Positions 9,214-17,979 of a DNA stretch of 64,000 nt are shown piece after piece; within the stretch, counting starts at the first letter, position 1; every line of letters begins with the position of its first letter. The notes below the pieces were generated by a model. That model saw only the letters and a list, made by a program, of their open reading frames with translations, made no database searches and was not told the origin of the DNA. The translations under genes were made by a program, and so were the position numbers. This DNA comes from Mesorhizobium sp. (GTDB lineage Bacteria; Pseudomonadota; Alphaproteobacteria; Rhizobiales; Rhizobiaceae). The DNA lies in contig NZ_JAEULZ010000001.1 of the NCBI RefSeq assembly GCF_016793485.1, positions 1 to 64,000 of the forward strand. The letters are read 5' to 3'.

Positions 9214-10038
9214 ATGATACCCGCGTATTCGACGATCGAGGCATCCATCGACGGTGGGATCGGACATATTCGTCTGAACCGTCCAAAAGCCCTTAACGCC
9301 ATCAACAGTCCAATGATCGCCGAGATCACCGAGGCGTTGGCGCTGCTCAACAAGGAGCCGGAGGTTAGGGTCATTGTCCTTTCGGCGAACGGCAAGTCAT
9401 TCTCTGCGGGGTTCGACCTGAAGGAATCGGCGGAAAAGAACTACACGACGACGGCTGACTTCAAAGGGGCGATCGAGGCCGACTTCGACTTCATCATGCA
9501 GTTCTGGGACAGCAAGAAGCCGACGATCTCCGCCATTCAGGGATATTGCATCGCTGGCGGGATGGAGTTGGCCCTGGCGTGCGACATCAGCGTCGCGTCC
9601 GAAGACGCGATTTTCGGAGAGCCCGAGGTCCGCTTCGGGTCGGGCATCGTGGCGATGATCGTTCCCTGGCTGACAGGGCCGAAGTTCGCGAAGGAAATCC
9701 TGCTGACGGGCAACGACCGCATCCCGGCCTCACGCGCCCTGTCCATGGGGCTGGTCAACGAAGTCGTGCCGGCCGGGCAGCAGCTCGATCGTGCGTTCGC
9801 GCTTGCCGGCGACATCATCGCAGCTTCCGCGATCTCCGTGGAGCTTACGAAGCGCGCGATCAATCGGAGCTTCGACATCAGAGGCATGCGCCAGTCACTT
9901 CTGGCGGCGGTCGATGCGGACATCATCATCGAATCCCTCGCCGGGCCGGAGCGCAAAGAGTTCAACCGCATTCGCAAGGAAGAAGGGCTGAAGGCAGCCA
10001 TCGCATGGCGCGACAGCCGCTTCCGCAAGCCAACCTAG
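9214..10038 (+). CDS. Enoyl-CoA hydratase/isomerase (crotonase family)
   Basis: Hydrates or isomerises a short enoyl-CoA made by the preceding ligase. The crotonase signature is clear: LSANGKSFSAGFDLKE forms part of the oxyanion hole, GGMELALACDISVAS carries the first conserved Glu and GEPEVRFGSG the second, so both acid/base residues of hydratases are present. ATG 9214 is preferred (274 residues) because it follows the ligase stop by one base and begins at the family N-terminus; the frame is also open back to 9166. Followed within about 60 bases by the acryloyl-CoA reductase-like gene. It could be an acryloyl-CoA hydratase, but substrate specificity cannot be read from the sequence. Confidence 0.9.
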   Translation: MIPAYSTIEASIDGGIGHIRLNRPKALNAINSPMIAEITEALALLNKEPEVRVIVLSANGKSFSAGFDLKESAEKNYTTTADFKGAIEADFDFIMQFWDSKKPTISAIQGYCIAGGMELALACDISVASEDAIFGEPEVRFGSGIVAMIVPWLTGPKFAKEILLTGNDRIPASRALSMGLVNEVVPAGQQLDRAFALAGDIIAASAISVELTKRAINRSFDIRGMRQSLLAAVDADIIIESLAGPERKEFNRIRKEEGLKAAIAWRDSRFRKPT

Positions 10039-10098
10039 CAAGACAGCGCCGTGATGTTGAAGATCGCTACCGCACCAAGTCAAGAAGGGAAGTCGCAC

Positions 10099-11082
10099 GT
10101 GTTTCGCGCTGTAACGTTGAACAAAAAAGACGATGGAATCATATCGGCGGTCGAAACGCTTGACGATGCCGCTCTGCCGCAGGGCGACGTTCTCGTTGCT
10201 GTCGAATTCTCGAACATGAACTACAAGGACGGTCTCGTCCTCAATGGTCTCGGAAACCTGGTGAAATCATATCCCCACGTTCCCGGAATCGATCTGGCGG
10301 GCACGGTGCTTGAATCCAGAAGTCCGGAGTACCGAGCCGGCGACAAGGTTGTCCTGACCGGATGGCGTGTCGGAGAACTTTATTGGGGAGGATTCGCGCA
10401 AAAGGCGCGGGTCTCGGCGAGCCAATTGCTGCCTCTCCCTTCGAACCTTTCCACAAAGCAGGCAATGATCGTGGGAACGGCAGGCCTGACCGCCATGCTG
10501 AGCGTCATGGAACTCGAGACGCAGGGCCTGAAGCCGGACCAGGGCGCGGTCCTGGTGACAGGCGCGACCGGCGGTGTGGGCTCGGTCGCTACCGCGATCC
10601 TGGCGAAGCTCGGCTATACCGTGGCCACTTCGTCCGGTAAGGACGACATGCGTCAGTACCTGACGGACCTCGGATCATCGCAGATCATTGCTCGAGAAGA
10701 ACTCGCGGCGGCGGGAAGGCCGATGGAGAGTGAAAAATGGGCCGGTTGCGTCGATGCCGTTGGCGGCACCACGCTGGCGCGCGTTCTGAGCCAGATGAAG
10801 TATGGAGGGTCGGTGGCTGCCGTTGGCCTTGTCGGTGGCGCCAAGCTTGAAACGACGGTGGTCCCGTTCCTGCTTCGTGGCGTCAAGCTGATTGGGATCG
10901 ACAGCGTACTGTGCCCGAACGCCAAACGTCGCGAGGCATGGAGGCGGATCGAGACCGATCTTCCGTTTGACAAGCTCGATTCGGCGGTGACTACCTGCGG
11001 GCTTTCGGACGTACAGGAATACGGGAAAAAAATCTTGGAAGGCAGGGTACGCGGCCGCACCCTCGTTGACACAAATGCGTAG
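10099..11082 (+). CDS. acuI: AcuI/YhdH-type acryloyl-CoA reductase (MDR quinone-oxidoreductase family)
   Basis: A medium-chain reductase without catalytic zinc, closest by eye to YhdH/AcuI, which reduces acryloyl-CoA to propionyl-CoA with NADPH. Marks are NMNYKDGLVLNG near residue 40, HVPGIDLAGTV, and the nucleotide loop VTGATGGVGSVATAIL. GTG 10099 is chosen (327 residues) because AAGAAGGGAAG lies seven bases upstream and AcuI proteins begin FRAL/FRAV; an earlier in-frame GTG at 10051 exists. If the assignment holds, its product feeds directly into the propionyl-CoA carboxylase operon encoded 11 kb downstream on the other strand. Family assignment is firm, the exact substrate is inferred. Confidence 0.82.
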   Translation: MFRAVTLNKKDDGIISAVETLDDAALPQGDVLVAVEFSNMNYKDGLVLNGLGNLVKSYPHVPGIDLAGTVLESRSPEYRAGDKVVLTGWRVGELYWGGFAQKARVSASQLLPLPSNLSTKQAMIVGTAGLTAMLSVMELETQGLKPDQGAVLVTGATGGVGSVATAILAKLGYTVATSSGKDDMRQYLTDLGSSQIIAREELAAAGRPMESEKWAGCVDAVGGTTLARVLSQMKYGGSVAAVGLVGGAKLETTVVPFLLRGVKLIGIDSVLCPNAKRREAWRRIETDLPFDKLDSAVTTCGLSDVQEYGKKILEGRVRGRTLVDTNA

Positions 11083-11237
11083 GCCCGGCCTGATGGAAGA
11101 GCTTCGGCGTGTTCGGCAGGCCGCGGCGGCAGTTTCAACAGTCCCGGCTTCGGAACGCGTCTGGCCCGTGACCGCATTTGCGGTGCACGTCGCCTACGGT
11201 TCGAAGACACGCTGAAATCTCAGGAAGGAGATTCAAA

Positions 11238-12341
11238 ATGGAATTTGGGGTCTTCGCAATGCCGAACCACCCTCCGCATCGCTCACTGACGGATATCGTC
11301 AAGGAGGATCTGGAGACGATCGCGCATGCCGATGCTGTCGGCTTCGACGAATACTGGCTGGGTGAGCACTTCACGGCGCCGTGGGAGTCTTTGCCGGCGC
11401 CGGACTTGATCCTCGCGCAGGCGATCTCCCGCACGAAGACTATCCGTCTGGGAACGGGCGTCAACTGTATTCCGAACCATCATCCGGCGGTGCTTGCGCA
11501 TCGCATCGCACAGCTCGACCACATGTCCGAGGGAAGGATCATGTGGGGCGTCGGCGCGGGCTCGGCGCCGGGCGATGGCGTGCTGCTTCAGTACAAGCAG
11601 GATGGCACCAACGGCCGCATCATGCAGGAAAACGTCGATGCCATCGTGCGTCTCTGGACTGGTGACAACGACGCGGGCTGGACGTTCAACAGTTCCTACG
11701 ACGACCGCTACGACTTCACCGTCCCGCCAAGACAGGATGAACGTGGTCTCGCCCTGTACTGGCGCCCCTACCAAGATCCGCACCCGCAGATAGCCATCGC
11801 CGGCCTCTCGAAAGGCAGCCGTACGCTTTACACCGCCGGTGAGCGGGGTTGGATTCCGATGAGCATTCACCTTACCGGCGTCGATGGCCTCCTCAGCCAT
11901 TGGGACGTCTATGAGAAGGGCGCAAAGGAGAACGGCAAGGAGGCCTCCCGCGCCAAGTGGCGTATCGCACGCGACATCTACGTCGCCGATACGGACGAAG
12001 AGGCCTGGAATTATGCCCGGGAGAGCACGATGGCCGCTTCACTGGAGCAGTTTATGTACCCGAACCTTCGGTCGCTGAAGATGCTCGGCATCTGGAAGGA
12101 CGATCCCGAGATGCCGGATGAGGATGTCACCGTCGAGCACATCCAGAAGGCTCGCTGGATCGTCGGAAGCCCCGAGACCGTCGCACAGCAATTGCACCAG
12201 CTCTACGGGGAAGTCGGCGGATACGGCGGGATCATGATGCTGCAGTACGATTGGGAAGGGTCGCACGGATCGCGATGGAAGCGGTCCATGGAGTTGCTCG
12301 CCCAGAAGGTAAAGCCGCGTCTCGAAGCGCTGATAGGCTGA
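11238..12341 (+). CDS. Luciferase-like (LLM class) flavin-dependent monooxygenase
   Basis: A 367-residue TIM-barrel monooxygenase using reduced flavin and O2. The N-terminus MEFGVFAMPNHPPHR, then EYWLGEHFTAPWESLPAPD, GTGVNCIPNHHPAVLAHR and SEGRIMWGVGAGS, is the pattern of the bacterial-luciferase alkanal/limonene-monooxygenase branch. The ATG has AGGAAGGAG immediately upstream, which excludes the earlier in-frame codons from 11178. A flavin reductase follows directly and is the obvious supplier of reduced flavin, forming a two-component oxygenase. The substrate is unknown. Position in the run suggests it opens or oxidises the imported compound before CoA activation or aldehyde oxidation. Confidence 0.88.
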   Translation: MEFGVFAMPNHPPHRSLTDIVKEDLETIAHADAVGFDEYWLGEHFTAPWESLPAPDLILAQAISRTKTIRLGTGVNCIPNHHPAVLAHRIAQLDHMSEGRIMWGVGAGSAPGDGVLLQYKQDGTNGRIMQENVDAIVRLWTGDNDAGWTFNSSYDDRYDFTVPPRQDERGLALYWRPYQDPHPQIAIAGLSKGSRTLYTAGERGWIPMSIHLTGVDGLLSHWDVYEKGAKENGKEASRAKWRIARDIYVADTDEEAWNYARESTMAASLEQFMYPNLRSLKMLGIWKDDPEMPDEDVTVEHIQKARWIVGSPETVAQQLHQLYGEVGGYGGIMMLQYDWEGSHGSRWKRSMELLAQKVKPRLEALIG

Positions 12342-12406
12342 ACGTACGATCGATGCGCGTCGAGAGCTTGTCTGGAAAACTGCACTTCAAAGAGCGGGTC
12401 AGACTG

Positions 12407-12961
12407 ATGCACAGGGCCGATGAGTCGAATCAAGAGCAGCTGAATGTCGCCTACCGCACGGCGTGCGGCCTCTACTCGACTCCGGTCGCGGCTGTGACGG
12501 CGCGCGTAGAGAGCGAGCTTTTCGGCGCCACCGTTAACTCGTTCACGTCGCTCAGTCTCGACCCCGCCATGTTGGTAGTCTGCCTTGCTCAGGCATCCAA
12601 CACGGCGAAGGCCCTTCAGGTCGGTTCGCAGTTCGGCCTGAGCATCCTGTCGTCCGACCAGGAGACGATCGCACGCACGCTGGCATCGCGCGATCCCGAC
12701 AAAATGAAAGCGGTTCTCCTGCGCGACCTCGACGGACTTGCGCCTGTTGTCGAGGGGGCGCAGAGTCAGATGGCATGCCATGTCGAGGACATTGTCCCGC
12801 ACGCAACCCACGTAATAATTATCGCGCGCCTCAAGGCTATCGAGTACGATCCGACACGATTGCCTGCGGTCTACTACAAGGGCCGTTTCGTGCTTCGGAT
12901 GTCAGAACGGCATGACGGGAGCCCTATTCCCCCGGAGTTGCGCCATGTCGAGACGCTCTGA
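12407..12961 (+). CDS. Flavin reductase domain protein (partner of the LLM monooxygenase)
   Basis: About 184 residues with the flavin-reductase-like split-barrel pattern: ACGLYSTPVAAVTAR, then VNSFTSLSLDPAMLVVCLA and FGLSILSSDQETIA, the flavin-binding stretches of the HpaC/RutF-type family. It would reduce FMN or FAD with NAD(P)H for the monooxygenase just upstream. The start is uncertain: ATG 12407 gives the usual family length, ATG 12353 adds 18 residues, and neither has a strong ribosome-binding site. One residue stretch (VYYKGRFVLRMSE) matches the usual C-terminal YYRGRF motif. Confidence 0.8.
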   Translation: MHRADESNQEQLNVAYRTACGLYSTPVAAVTARVESELFGATVNSFTSLSLDPAMLVVCLAQASNTAKALQVGSQFGLSILSSDQETIARTLASRDPDKMKAVLLRDLDGLAPVVEGAQSQMACHVEDIVPHATHVIIIARLKAIEYDPTRLPAVYYKGRFVLRMSERHDGSPIPPELRHVETL

Positions 12962-13105
12962 ACGGATGAGCGGCGCAAAAGTGACCGCGCCGCCAACACT
13001 GTTTCCGTGAGGTTGGCGTTGGCCGCCAGCCCGGCAACTGCGTAATTTGCTTGTTTCGAATCGCCGATGACGAGCTCGGATTTCGTCGCCTACAGGAGGT
13101 GCGCC

Positions 13106-14593
13106 ATGTCACTACCGGTCCAGAATGCGTCCGTAGCGCCGGTTCCCAGAAAACGCATGCTCATCGATGGGGAATGGGTTGAAGCAGCATCAGGCCGGGT
13201 GTTTGAAACCTACAATCCGGCAAATGGAGAACATCTCGCCGACATCGCAGAGGGACAGAAGGAAGATGTCGATAGGGCGGTAGCAGCAGCGCGGCGTGCA
13301 TTCGAAAACCCGCTGTGGAGGCGTGCACGCCCGACCGAGAGGCAGGCGATCCTGCTGCGGCTGGCAGACCTGCTTGAGGAGAATTTCGAGGAACTGGCGA
13401 GACTCGATACGCTGGACATGGGCATGCCGATCACCTTCTCGCGGTCGCGCAAGACGCGCCTGCTTAATTTCCTGCGTTACTACGCGAGCCTGACGGTCAC
13501 ACAAACCGGCGGCGAGACGGTGCAGAACTCGCTGGCGGCCGACATATTCACCTACACTGTGAAGGAGCCGGTCGGCGTGGTTGGGGCGATCATGCCCTGG
13601 AATTCCCCTCTCACGCAGACGATCATGAAGGTCGGTCCCGTCCTGGCGAGCGGATGTACGGTGGTGCTGAAGCCGTCCGAGGAAGCTTCGCTGGCGGCAT
13701 TGCGCATGGGCGAGCTTTTCGAAAAAGCCGGAGTGCCCGCCGGTGTCGTCAACATAGTCACCGGTTTCGGCAAATCGGTCGGCGCGGCGCTTGCGGATCA
13801 TCCCGGCGTCGACAAGATTTCCTTCACAGGATCGAATGCCACCGGCCAAAGGCTGATCGAGGCCTCAAAGGGCAACCTAAAGCGGCTGACGCTGGAGTTG
13901 GGCGGAAAGTCGCCGCACATCATATTCGCGGACGCCGACCTCGATGCTGCGGTCCCCGTCGCCGCGATGGCCTGTTTCTCGAACTCTGGCCAGATCTGCA
14001 GTGCGGGCTCGCGGCTGCTCGTCGAACGGCCAATCTACGACGAGTTCATGCAACGGGTAGCGGACTACGCGAAGTCGCTGACCATCGGCGACGGACTTGA
14101 TCCGGCCACTCAGATCGGTCCGATCGTTTCGCGCACCCAGTTTGAACGGATTCAGACTTTCATCCGGAGGGGACTTGACGAGCACCTGACTTTTCTTGCG
14201 GGCATGGATCCGCTCGACGAGCCGTCGCTCAAGACCGGTCACTTCATCCGGCCAACGGTCATCGCCGGGGCAGACAATTCCATGAAAATTTCCCGCGAGG
14301 AGATTTTCGGTCCGGTGCTGGTCGGCATGCCGTTCGACAGCTTCGACCAGGCGATGCAGATCGCAAACGATACCGATTTCGGTCTGGGCGCGGGTGTGTG
14401 GACCAGAAGCGTTTCCACGGCCCATCAGTCCGCGCGCGCCATACGATCCGGCACGGTCTGGATCAACACCTACGCGGTCCTGGATCCGGCGGTTCCGTTC
14501 GGCGGTTTCAAGACGAGCGGCATCGGCCGAGAACAAGGGCGGCATCAACTCGATGCTTATTTCGAAGAGAAGTCGGTCTACCTCAACCTCTGA
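13106..14593 (+). CDS. NAD(P)-dependent aldehyde dehydrogenase
   Basis: A full-length 495-residue ALDH-superfamily enzyme. Visible are the N-terminal MLIDGEWVEA, the proton-relay Asn in MPWNSPL, the cofactor loop ISFTGSNATGQ, the general-base Glu in LELGGKSP (about 264) and the nucleophile Cys in SGQICSAGSR (about 298). The ATG is fixed by AGGAGGT six bases upstream, although the frame is open from 13067. Next to the enolase-type and HypD-like genes, the likely role is oxidation of a semialdehyde such as 2-oxoglutarate semialdehyde, the end step of hydroxyproline and sugar-acid pathways; that role is inference. It may equally serve an aldehyde released by the luciferase-like monooxygenase. 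Confidence 0.92.
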   Translation: MSLPVQNASVAPVPRKRMLIDGEWVEAASGRVFETYNPANGEHLADIAEGQKEDVDRAVAAARRAFENPLWRRARPTERQAILLRLADLLEENFEELARLDTLDMGMPITFSRSRKTRLLNFLRYYASLTVTQTGGETVQNSLAADIFTYTVKEPVGVVGAIMPWNSPLTQTIMKVGPVLASGCTVVLKPSEEASLAALRMGELFEKAGVPAGVVNIVTGFGKSVGAALADHPGVDKISFTGSNATGQRLIEASKGNLKRLTLELGGKSPHIIFADADLDAAVPVAAMACFSNSGQICSAGSRLLVERPIYDEFMQRVADYAKSLTIGDGLDPATQIGPIVSRTQFERIQTFIRRGLDEHLTFLAGMDPLDEPSLKTGHFIRPTVIAGADNSMKISREEIFGPVLVGMPFDSFDQAMQIANDTDFGLGAGVWTRSVSTAHQSARAIRSGTVWINTYAVLDPAVPFGGFKTSGIGREQGRHQLDAYFEEKSVYLNL

Positions 14594-14646
14594 CAACGGG
14601 GTTCGTGACACCAACAAACGCGCTTTCAAGGGACACGGGGGATCTA

Positions 14647-15750
14647 GTGAAGATCGTTGGACTGGACGTTTTCTCCTACGAGGTTGGCTACGCTCACGGG
14701 ACATATGTGATGTCGGGCGATCGCTCCGCCCAGACCGAAGACGGCACCGTCGTTCGCGTCAGGACCGACGCCGGCATCGACGGCTGGGGCGAGATCACGA
14801 CGCTTGGCAAGGTCTACCTGCCGACTTTTCCGGATGGTATCCGGACCGCGTTGAAGGATCTGGGCAGGGCGTTGATCGGAACTGATCCGACGAACGTTCT
14901 CAAGGTCAACCGGATCATGAACGCGACTCTGATGGGGCAGGAATTCGCGAAGAGCCCGATCGACATCGCGTGCTGGGACATTCGGGGAAAGGCGCTCAAC
15001 CTTCCGGTTTCCGCGCTGCTCGGCGGCGTCATCAATGAGCGCTTCCCAATCTACGAGGCGGTGCCCCTCGCAACGCCGCAGGAGATGGGCGATTTCATCC
15101 GCGCCCGACGTGCCGAGGGCATCAACCGGTTCCAGTTGAAAGTGGGCAACGATCCGTTCGACGATATCGCGCGGGCGCGAGCCAGTGTCGAAGCGGGCGA
15201 CGCCCGTACAATCATCGTTGCCGACTCGAACGGTGGATGGTCGCTGGCGGCAGCGAAGCTGGCGGTTCAGGGGATGGCCGGCCTTCCGCTCTATGTCGAG
15301 CAGCCTTGCAGATCGACGGCCGACTGCATCCTCGCGCATCGCGGTTCGTCGCTGCCGCTTGTGCTTGACGAGTCCATCATCAACCAGGATGAGGTCTTCC
15401 GTGCCAAGTACGAAGCGAACGCGGTTTCGATCAACCTCAAGTTCGGCAAGCTCGGCGGATTGACCAACCTGGTAAGGGCCCGCGACCTGCTTCAGGACCT
15501 GAACATGGCGGTTTCGGTGGAGGACATGTGGGGTGGGGACATCATAACTGCGGCGACGAGCCACGTCGCCGCTACAACCCGACCTGAATCGCTGCTGATG
15601 ACTCCGTTCTTCAACGACTGGACCGATGGCCATCTCGCCGACTATTCCCCACGCTCGTCGAACGGCCATGGATCGGCGCCGGCCGGGCCGGGACTGGGGA
15701 TTGAGGTCAATGTCGGGAAACTTGGCGAGCCGCTGTTCAGTGTAAGCTGA
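14647..15750 (+). CDS. Enolase-superfamily enzyme, MLE subgroup; hydroxyproline (betaine) epimerase / cis-3-hydroxyproline dehydratase-like
   Basis: 367 residues. Catalytic Lys in FQLKVG (about 165), metal ligands in VADSNGGW (about 193), EQPC (about 218) and LDESI (about 241), and the second Lys in INLKFGKLGG (about 265), followed by SVEDMWGGDIITAA. This Q-L-K / N-L-K pattern with EQPC and the DxWGGDI segment is what I associate with HpbD-type epimerases and cis-3-hydroxy-L-proline dehydratases. The GTG start at 14647 is supported by ACACGGGGG upstream; the longer frame from 14398 overlaps the aldehyde dehydrogenase and is not family-like. The HypD-like gene follows, and an Ldh2-type reductase converges, both consistent with pyrroline-carboxylate chemistry. 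The exact substrate is inferred. Confidence 0.85.
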   Translation: MKIVGLDVFSYEVGYAHGTYVMSGDRSAQTEDGTVVRVRTDAGIDGWGEITTLGKVYLPTFPDGIRTALKDLGRALIGTDPTNVLKVNRIMNATLMGQEFAKSPIDIACWDIRGKALNLPVSALLGGVINERFPIYEAVPLATPQEMGDFIRARRAEGINRFQLKVGNDPFDDIARARASVEAGDARTIIVADSNGGWSLAAAKLAVQGMAGLPLYVEQPCRSTADCILAHRGSSLPLVLDESIINQDEVFRAKYEANAVSINLKFGKLGGLTNLVRARDLLQDLNMAVSVEDMWGGDIITAATSHVAATTRPESLLMTPFFNDWTDGHLADYSPRSSNGHGSAPAGPGLGIEVNVGKLGEPLFSVS

Positions 15751-15868
15751 GGCATCCGCCGCAGGAGAAGACCGGATCATGGGTGGGGGATCAGCATCTC
15801 CCGCAAATGGGGCATGTCCACGATTGGATACGATAGATTTCCCAGCTTCTAGAAGGAAGAACAGAACA

Positions 15869-16831
15869 ATGAAAGCGAGCATTTTCTCGGGTGTCGTTCC
15901 CGCATTGATGACACCATGCCGCCTCGACCGTACGCCGGACTTCGAATCGTTGGCCCGCAAGGGCAAGGAACTGATCGACAAGGGCATGTCGGCGGTCGTC
16001 TACTGCGGCTCGATGGGGGATTGGCCCCTTCTTACCGACGCCCAGAGGATGGAAGGCGTCGAGCGGCTGGTCGCGGCCGGCGTGCCTGTGATCGTCGGCA
16101 CTGGCGCGATCAACACGGCCTCGGCGGTGGCGCTGGCAGCCCACGCCCAGAAAGTCGGAGCCAAGGGCTTAATGGTCATCCCGCGCGTCCTGTCGCGCGG
16201 TTCGGTCGTCGCGGCGCAGAAGGCGCATTTCAAGGCGATCCTTGCCGCCGCGCCCGATCTTCCTGCCGTCATCTACAACAGCCCATATTATGGCTTCGCC
16301 ACGCGCGCCGACTTGTTCTTCGCGCTGCGCGTTGACCATCCCAACCTGGTTGGATTCAAGGAGTTCGGCGGGGCCGACGATATGACCTACGCCGCGCAGA
16401 ACATCACCAGTGGCAGTGACGATGTCTCGCTGATGGTCGGTGTGGACACTTGCGTCGTGCACGGTGTCGTCAACTGCGGTGCGACCGGGGCGATCACCGG
16501 CATCGGCTGCGTGCTTCCGAGGGAAATCCTGCATCTCGGCAACCTGGCCAATGCCGCCGCTGCCGGCGACGCGGATGCGAGGCAGCGCGCCCTGGAACTG
16601 GAGCAGGCGCTGGCGACGCTTTCGGCCGTCGACGAGGGGCCGGACCTCGTCCTCTATTTCAAACACATGATGGTGCTGAAGGGCGACAAGGAATACGCGT
16701 TGCACTTCAATGAAAGCGACGAGCTCACCCCAAGCCAGCGTGGCTACATCGAAGCCCAGCTCAAGCTTTTCGACGCTTGGTATGCGCAGTGGAGCAAGCT
16801 GCCCGGAGCGGTGCAGAAATACCGCGCCTGA
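15869..16831 (+). CDS. DapA-family lyase, HypD-like (1-pyrroline-4-hydroxy-2-carboxylate deaminase type)
   Basis: A 320-residue TIM-barrel class I lyase. The Schiff-base Lys lies in LVGFKEFGG (about 164) and the conserved Tyr in VIYNSPYYG (about 136). The phosphate/carboxylate loop is GSMGDWPLL rather than the GTTGE of dihydrodipicolinate synthase, so it is not DapA proper. The overall pattern (VIPRVLSRGS, GVDTCVVHG, CGATGAITGIG, C-terminal YKA-type end) resembles rhizobial HypD, which deaminates pyrroline-4-hydroxy-2-carboxylate to 2-oxoglutarate semialdehyde. ATG 15869 has AGAAGGAAGA upstream. An upstream aldehyde dehydrogenase could oxidise the semialdehyde to 2-oxoglutarate. A keto-deoxy-sugar-acid aldolase role remains possible. 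Confidence 0.82.
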   Translation: MKASIFSGVVPALMTPCRLDRTPDFESLARKGKELIDKGMSAVVYCGSMGDWPLLTDAQRMEGVERLVAAGVPVIVGTGAINTASAVALAAHAQKVGAKGLMVIPRVLSRGSVVAAQKAHFKAILAAAPDLPAVIYNSPYYGFATRADLFFALRVDHPNLVGFKEFGGADDMTYAAQNITSGSDDVSLMVGVDTCVVHGVVNCGATGAITGIGCVLPREILHLGNLANAAAAGDADARQRALELEQALATLSAVDEGPDLVLYFKHMMVLKGDKEYALHFNESDELTPSQRGYIEAQLKLFDAWYAQWSKLPGAVQKYRA

Positions 16832-16884
16832 CGATGCCTTCGTCCTGGTGACGGGAGGCCTGCGGGATGCTGACCGCCCGAACC

Positions 16885-17913
16885 TCAGGCGACGGCGTCA
16901 AGTCCCTTGTCGAGCAGCCGGTTGAGCAGTTCGACCTCGGCCGAGGAGAGCGCAATCCCCTCGGATTCTGCTTTCGCCCTGGCGTCGAACCGACGTTGAG
17001 ACGGCAGCCGCGCGCCCTGGCCGGCGATCGCCTCGAACAGGGCTTCCGCACGCGCGAATGGATCGCCGTCGCGGCCGCTGGAGAACGCATCAGGCGAAAA
17101 GGCGATTATCAATTCTCCATGGCTGGGAGACAGCGTCGTTGTGCCGAGATGATCGAGCGATTCATTGCTCGTGAGATCACCGATCAGGATGCCTCCAAGG
17201 AGTTCTATCATCGTGCTGATCGCCGATCCCTTGTGGCCGCCGAAAGGCAGCAAGGCGCCCGCGAGCGCAGCCTCGGGATCGGTTGTCGGTGCTCCGCCAC
17301 CATCGATTGCCCATCCCAGGAGCAACGGCTTCCCGGCACGCCTGTGCAACTCAATCTCGCCGCGCGCGACCATCGAAGTCGCGAAGTCAAACACATAGGG
17401 CGTGCGGCCCGGACGAGGCCAGCCGAAGGCGAAGGGATTCGTCCCCAAAAGCGGATGCGTGCCTCCGGCTGGGGCGACAGTGGAGTAGTTTGGACACAAT
17501 GCCATGGCGGCAAGGCCGAGTTCCGTCAGCGCTTCGATCTCCGGCCAGAGCGCGGCAAAGTGCGTGCAGTCGTTTATGACCAAGGTCGCAATGCCGATCT
17601 GCTTTGCCCGCTCTGCAAGCAGCGGCGCGCCCAACTCGAAGGCCGGATTTGAAAAACCGTGCGCCGCATTTACCCGAACGATCGTCGGCTTCGCGCCGGG
17701 AACCACATATGGCTCGGCAGCGCCTTGAACCTTGCCTGCCTTCAGCGTGCGCAGAACGCCTTCGATGCGATAGATCCCGTGCGACTTGCAGGCGTCGCGC
17801 TCGCCGGCCACGATGACGCGTGCCACGGCCGCCGCCTGTGTGACGCTCAGGCCGCCCTTCTCCAAAATGCGCTGAACCCGCTTCAGGAGGTCCTCGATCG
17901 GGATCTTAGTCAG
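16885..17913 (-). CDS. Ldh2/malate-lactate dehydrogenase family oxidoreductase (pyrroline-2-carboxylate reductase-like), no normal start codon
   Basis: NAD(P)H-dependent reductase of the Ldh2 fold: AGERDACKSHGIYRI, then VNAAHGFSNPAF, GTNPFAFGWPRPG and LPFGGHKGSAISTMIELL. Members near hydroxyproline genes reduce 1-pyrroline-2-carboxylate to proline. The first ordinary start codon is TTG at 17865, but that drops the first family helix. In frame upstream one reads LTKIPIEDLLKRVQRILEKGGLS, preceded by AGGA and then a TGA at about 17937, with no ATG, GTG or TTG between. I therefore place the start at CTG 17913; ATC at 17916 is the alternative. It lies 66 bases after the mutase on the same strand and converges with the HypD-like gene. 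Family call firm, start uncertain. Confidence 0.75.
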   Translation of the reverse strand: MTKIPIEDLLKRVQRILEKGGLSVTQAAAVARVIVAGERDACKSHGIYRIEGVLRTLKAGKVQGAAEPYVVPGAKPTIVRVNAAHGFSNPAFELGAPLLAERAKQIGIATLVINDCTHFAALWPEIEALTELGLAAMALCPNYSTVAPAGGTHPLLGTNPFAFGWPRPGRTPYVFDFATSMVARGEIELHRRAGKPLLLGWAIDGGGAPTTDPEAALAGALLPFGGHKGSAISTMIELLGGILIGDLTSNESLDHLGTTTLSPSHGELIIAFSPDAFSSGRDGDPFARAEALFEAIAGQGARLPSQRRFDARAKAESEGIALSSAEVELLNRLLDKGLDAVA

Positions 17914-17979
17914 GATTTGCGTTCCTATTCTTCAGCCTGAAGCGCGAGCGCCTGCAGGTTTGTTTTTCGGCAACCTAGC

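Noticed and set aside
14644-15987. 447-codon minus-strand open frame
   Set aside because: Antisense to the enolase-superfamily gene and the start of the HypD-like gene; Arg-rich with no motif.
17930-17942. CTTCAG-C-CTGAAG inverted repeat between scpA and the Ldh2 gene
   Set aside because: Short stem and no T-run on either strand; not convincing as a terminator, and too weak alone to call an operator.
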